This document shows positions 5,200 through 6,008 of a stretch of 6,008 nucleotides of DNA, piece by piece. The position numbers were made by a program, and so were the translations under genes. The DNA is from Candidatus Zhuqueibacterota bacterium 4572_119 (GTDB lineage: Bacteria; Zhuqueibacterota; Zhuqueibacteria; Thermofontimicrobiales; Thermofontimicrobiaceae), in assembly GCA_002084535.1 (NCBI GenBank), contig NBLI01000117.1:1-6008 (forward strand), given 5' to 3'. Each line of letters starts with the position of its first letter. Positions within the stretch are counted from its first letter, which is position 1. The notes under the pieces are model-generated. The model saw nothing but the letters and a program-made list of their open reading frames with translations. It ran no database searches and was not told where the DNA came from.

Positions 5200-6008
5200 C
5201 TATTTTATAACAGCAAATTTACCAATTTTTTCATGACCGGTTTGATCCGATTTAACATGATATATGTACATTCCCGCGGCAATATCCAAACCTTCTTTGG
5301 TCAACAAATCCCAATGAACAATTCCTTGTTCCACCGGATTGTCCACATAAATTTTATCAATGAGAACACCACTTATTGTAAAAATTCTAATGGTACATTG
5401 TGCCGGGATATTTGTAAACATGAGCCGTCTCCGTTGATTCAGATAAAAATTGGCTACTGACGGTTCCATGGCGTTTGTGGCAACATAGGGATTAGGTACG
5501 ACTTTGATTTTATCCATCACGTTTTCAAGATCGTCACTGTCGAGCAGCGAATCATAAGAAGCAGTGCTGAACAGGATAGAATCTGTTGCCCAGAACGGAC
5601 GTTGAAAAGTCAGCCGGTAAACATCACCGGGCTGTGGTAAATTTACGCTGTCCAGGAAGGTAATGGTGAATGCTGTACCAGCCCAGGTTCCACTATTATT
5701 GACCGGTCCGGCAATAATGCGGTCACCTACGATGTCAAACTGATCATTTCCATTTACATCATGTACCAATAAATCGAGTTCTTCATAATTTCCTGAACTA
5801 TCGGGAAATGACCGATTAATTACTTTAAAATTAAACTGTTGATATGCCAGCAAATCTTTACGATTTATTCGGGTATATGTATCGTCATAAATTCTGCTTG
5901 GATTGGTTATCCCTGTATAGGCTGTATCGCTGGACGAAAACACAATATCATAGTCCCAGGGAAATAATTGTTTTTCCGGAATTGTGGGTGAAATCAAAAC
6001 TGGCGCGC
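5200..6008 (-). CDS. C-terminal part of a large secreted protein with a T9SS-like / FlgD-Ig-like C-terminal domain (partial)
   Basis: The frame is open to the right edge of the window (codons for A-P-V precede the TTG at 5997-5995), so this is the 3' part of a longer gene whose start lies outside; the TTG is not a credible start. About 268 residues are visible, ending in a TAG stop. The middle part looks like beta-rich extracellular sequence and contains DVNGNDQFD, a D-x-N-x-D-type loop that resembles calcium-binding or dockerin-like loops. The last ~105 residues begin near KVVPNPY, continue with a TIRIFTISGVLIDKI strand pair and IAAGMYIYHVKS, and end in KIGKFAVIK. This is the usual pattern of T9SS type A sorting domains and of the related FlgD-Ig fold. 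Inferred role: an exported or surface-anchored protein; its N-terminal function cannot be seen. The PorV-family gene follows after 48 nt without a clear terminator, so the two are probably co-transcribed. The C-terminal domain is a family-level call made by eye. Confidence 0.85.
   Translation of the reverse strand, partial: APVLISPTIPEKQLFPWDYDIVFSSSDTAYTGITNPSRIYDDTYTRINRKDLLAYQQFNFKVINRSFPDSSGNYEELDLLVHDVNGNDQFDIVGDRIIAGPVNNSGTWAGTAFTITFLDSVNLPQPGDVYRLTFQRPFWATDSILFSTASYDSLLDSDDLENVMDKIKVVPNPYVATNAMEPSVANFYLNQRRRLMFTNIPAQCTIRIFTISGVLIDKIYVDNPVEQGIVHWDLLTKEGLDIAAGMYIYHVKSDQTGHEKIGKFAVIK

Overview
All five genes in this window lie on the minus strand, so it reads right to left. It looks like a chromosomal piece of a Gram-negative, moderately AT-rich bacterium. 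A PorV/PorQ-type outer-membrane barrel protein sits next to the end of a large secreted protein with a type IX secretion (T9SS)-like / FlgD-Ig-like C-terminal domain. That pairing is typical of the Fibrobacteres-Chlorobi-Bacteroidetes superphylum and of candidate phyla around it, such as Calditrichota, KSB1 and Marinimicrobia. No marker gene in the window fixes the phylum, so this placement is an inference.

Layout in transcription order. (1) 6008-5200: the C-terminal part of a secreted protein, cut by the window edge, ending in a T9SS-like C-terminal domain. (2) 5151-4084: a PorV/PorQ-family outer-membrane protein, 48 nt downstream and probably co-transcribed. A good hairpin terminator at 4018-4053 closes this unit. 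(3) 4083-3801: an AT-rich gap containing an imperfect long inverted repeat (3838-3971). (4) 3800-2289: a putative lipoprotein with SurA/parvulin-like chaperone architecture but a degenerate isomerase region. (5) 2255-1209: a GH5 endoglucanase lipoprotein closely resembling the Thermotoga Cel5A type (GH5_25), 33 nt after the previous stop. (6) 1208-902: a 307-nt gap with two weak hairpins and a 17-bp palindrome. (7) 901-41: a GH16 laminarinase-type endo-beta-glucanase lipoprotein, followed by a hairpin at 34-8.

Functional reading. GH5 (beta-1,4-glucan and mixed-linkage glucan) and GH16 (beta-1,3 or beta-1,3-1,4-glucan) would together break down laminarin, lichenan or cereal-type glucans from the cell envelope. 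Both, and the chaperone-like protein, carry lipoprotein-type signal peptides. The chaperone-like protein may help fold or deliver envelope proteins. The PorV pair belongs to a different transcription unit and may serve T9SS-like secretion; neither glycosidase carries a T9SS-type C-terminal domain. No SusC/SusD, regulator, transporter, RNA gene, CRISPR array or transposase was seen. I found no convincing wholly new system; the least ordinary items are the chaperone-like gene coupled to GH5, the run of three unusual lipoboxes, and the inverted repeat upstream of the chaperone-like gene.
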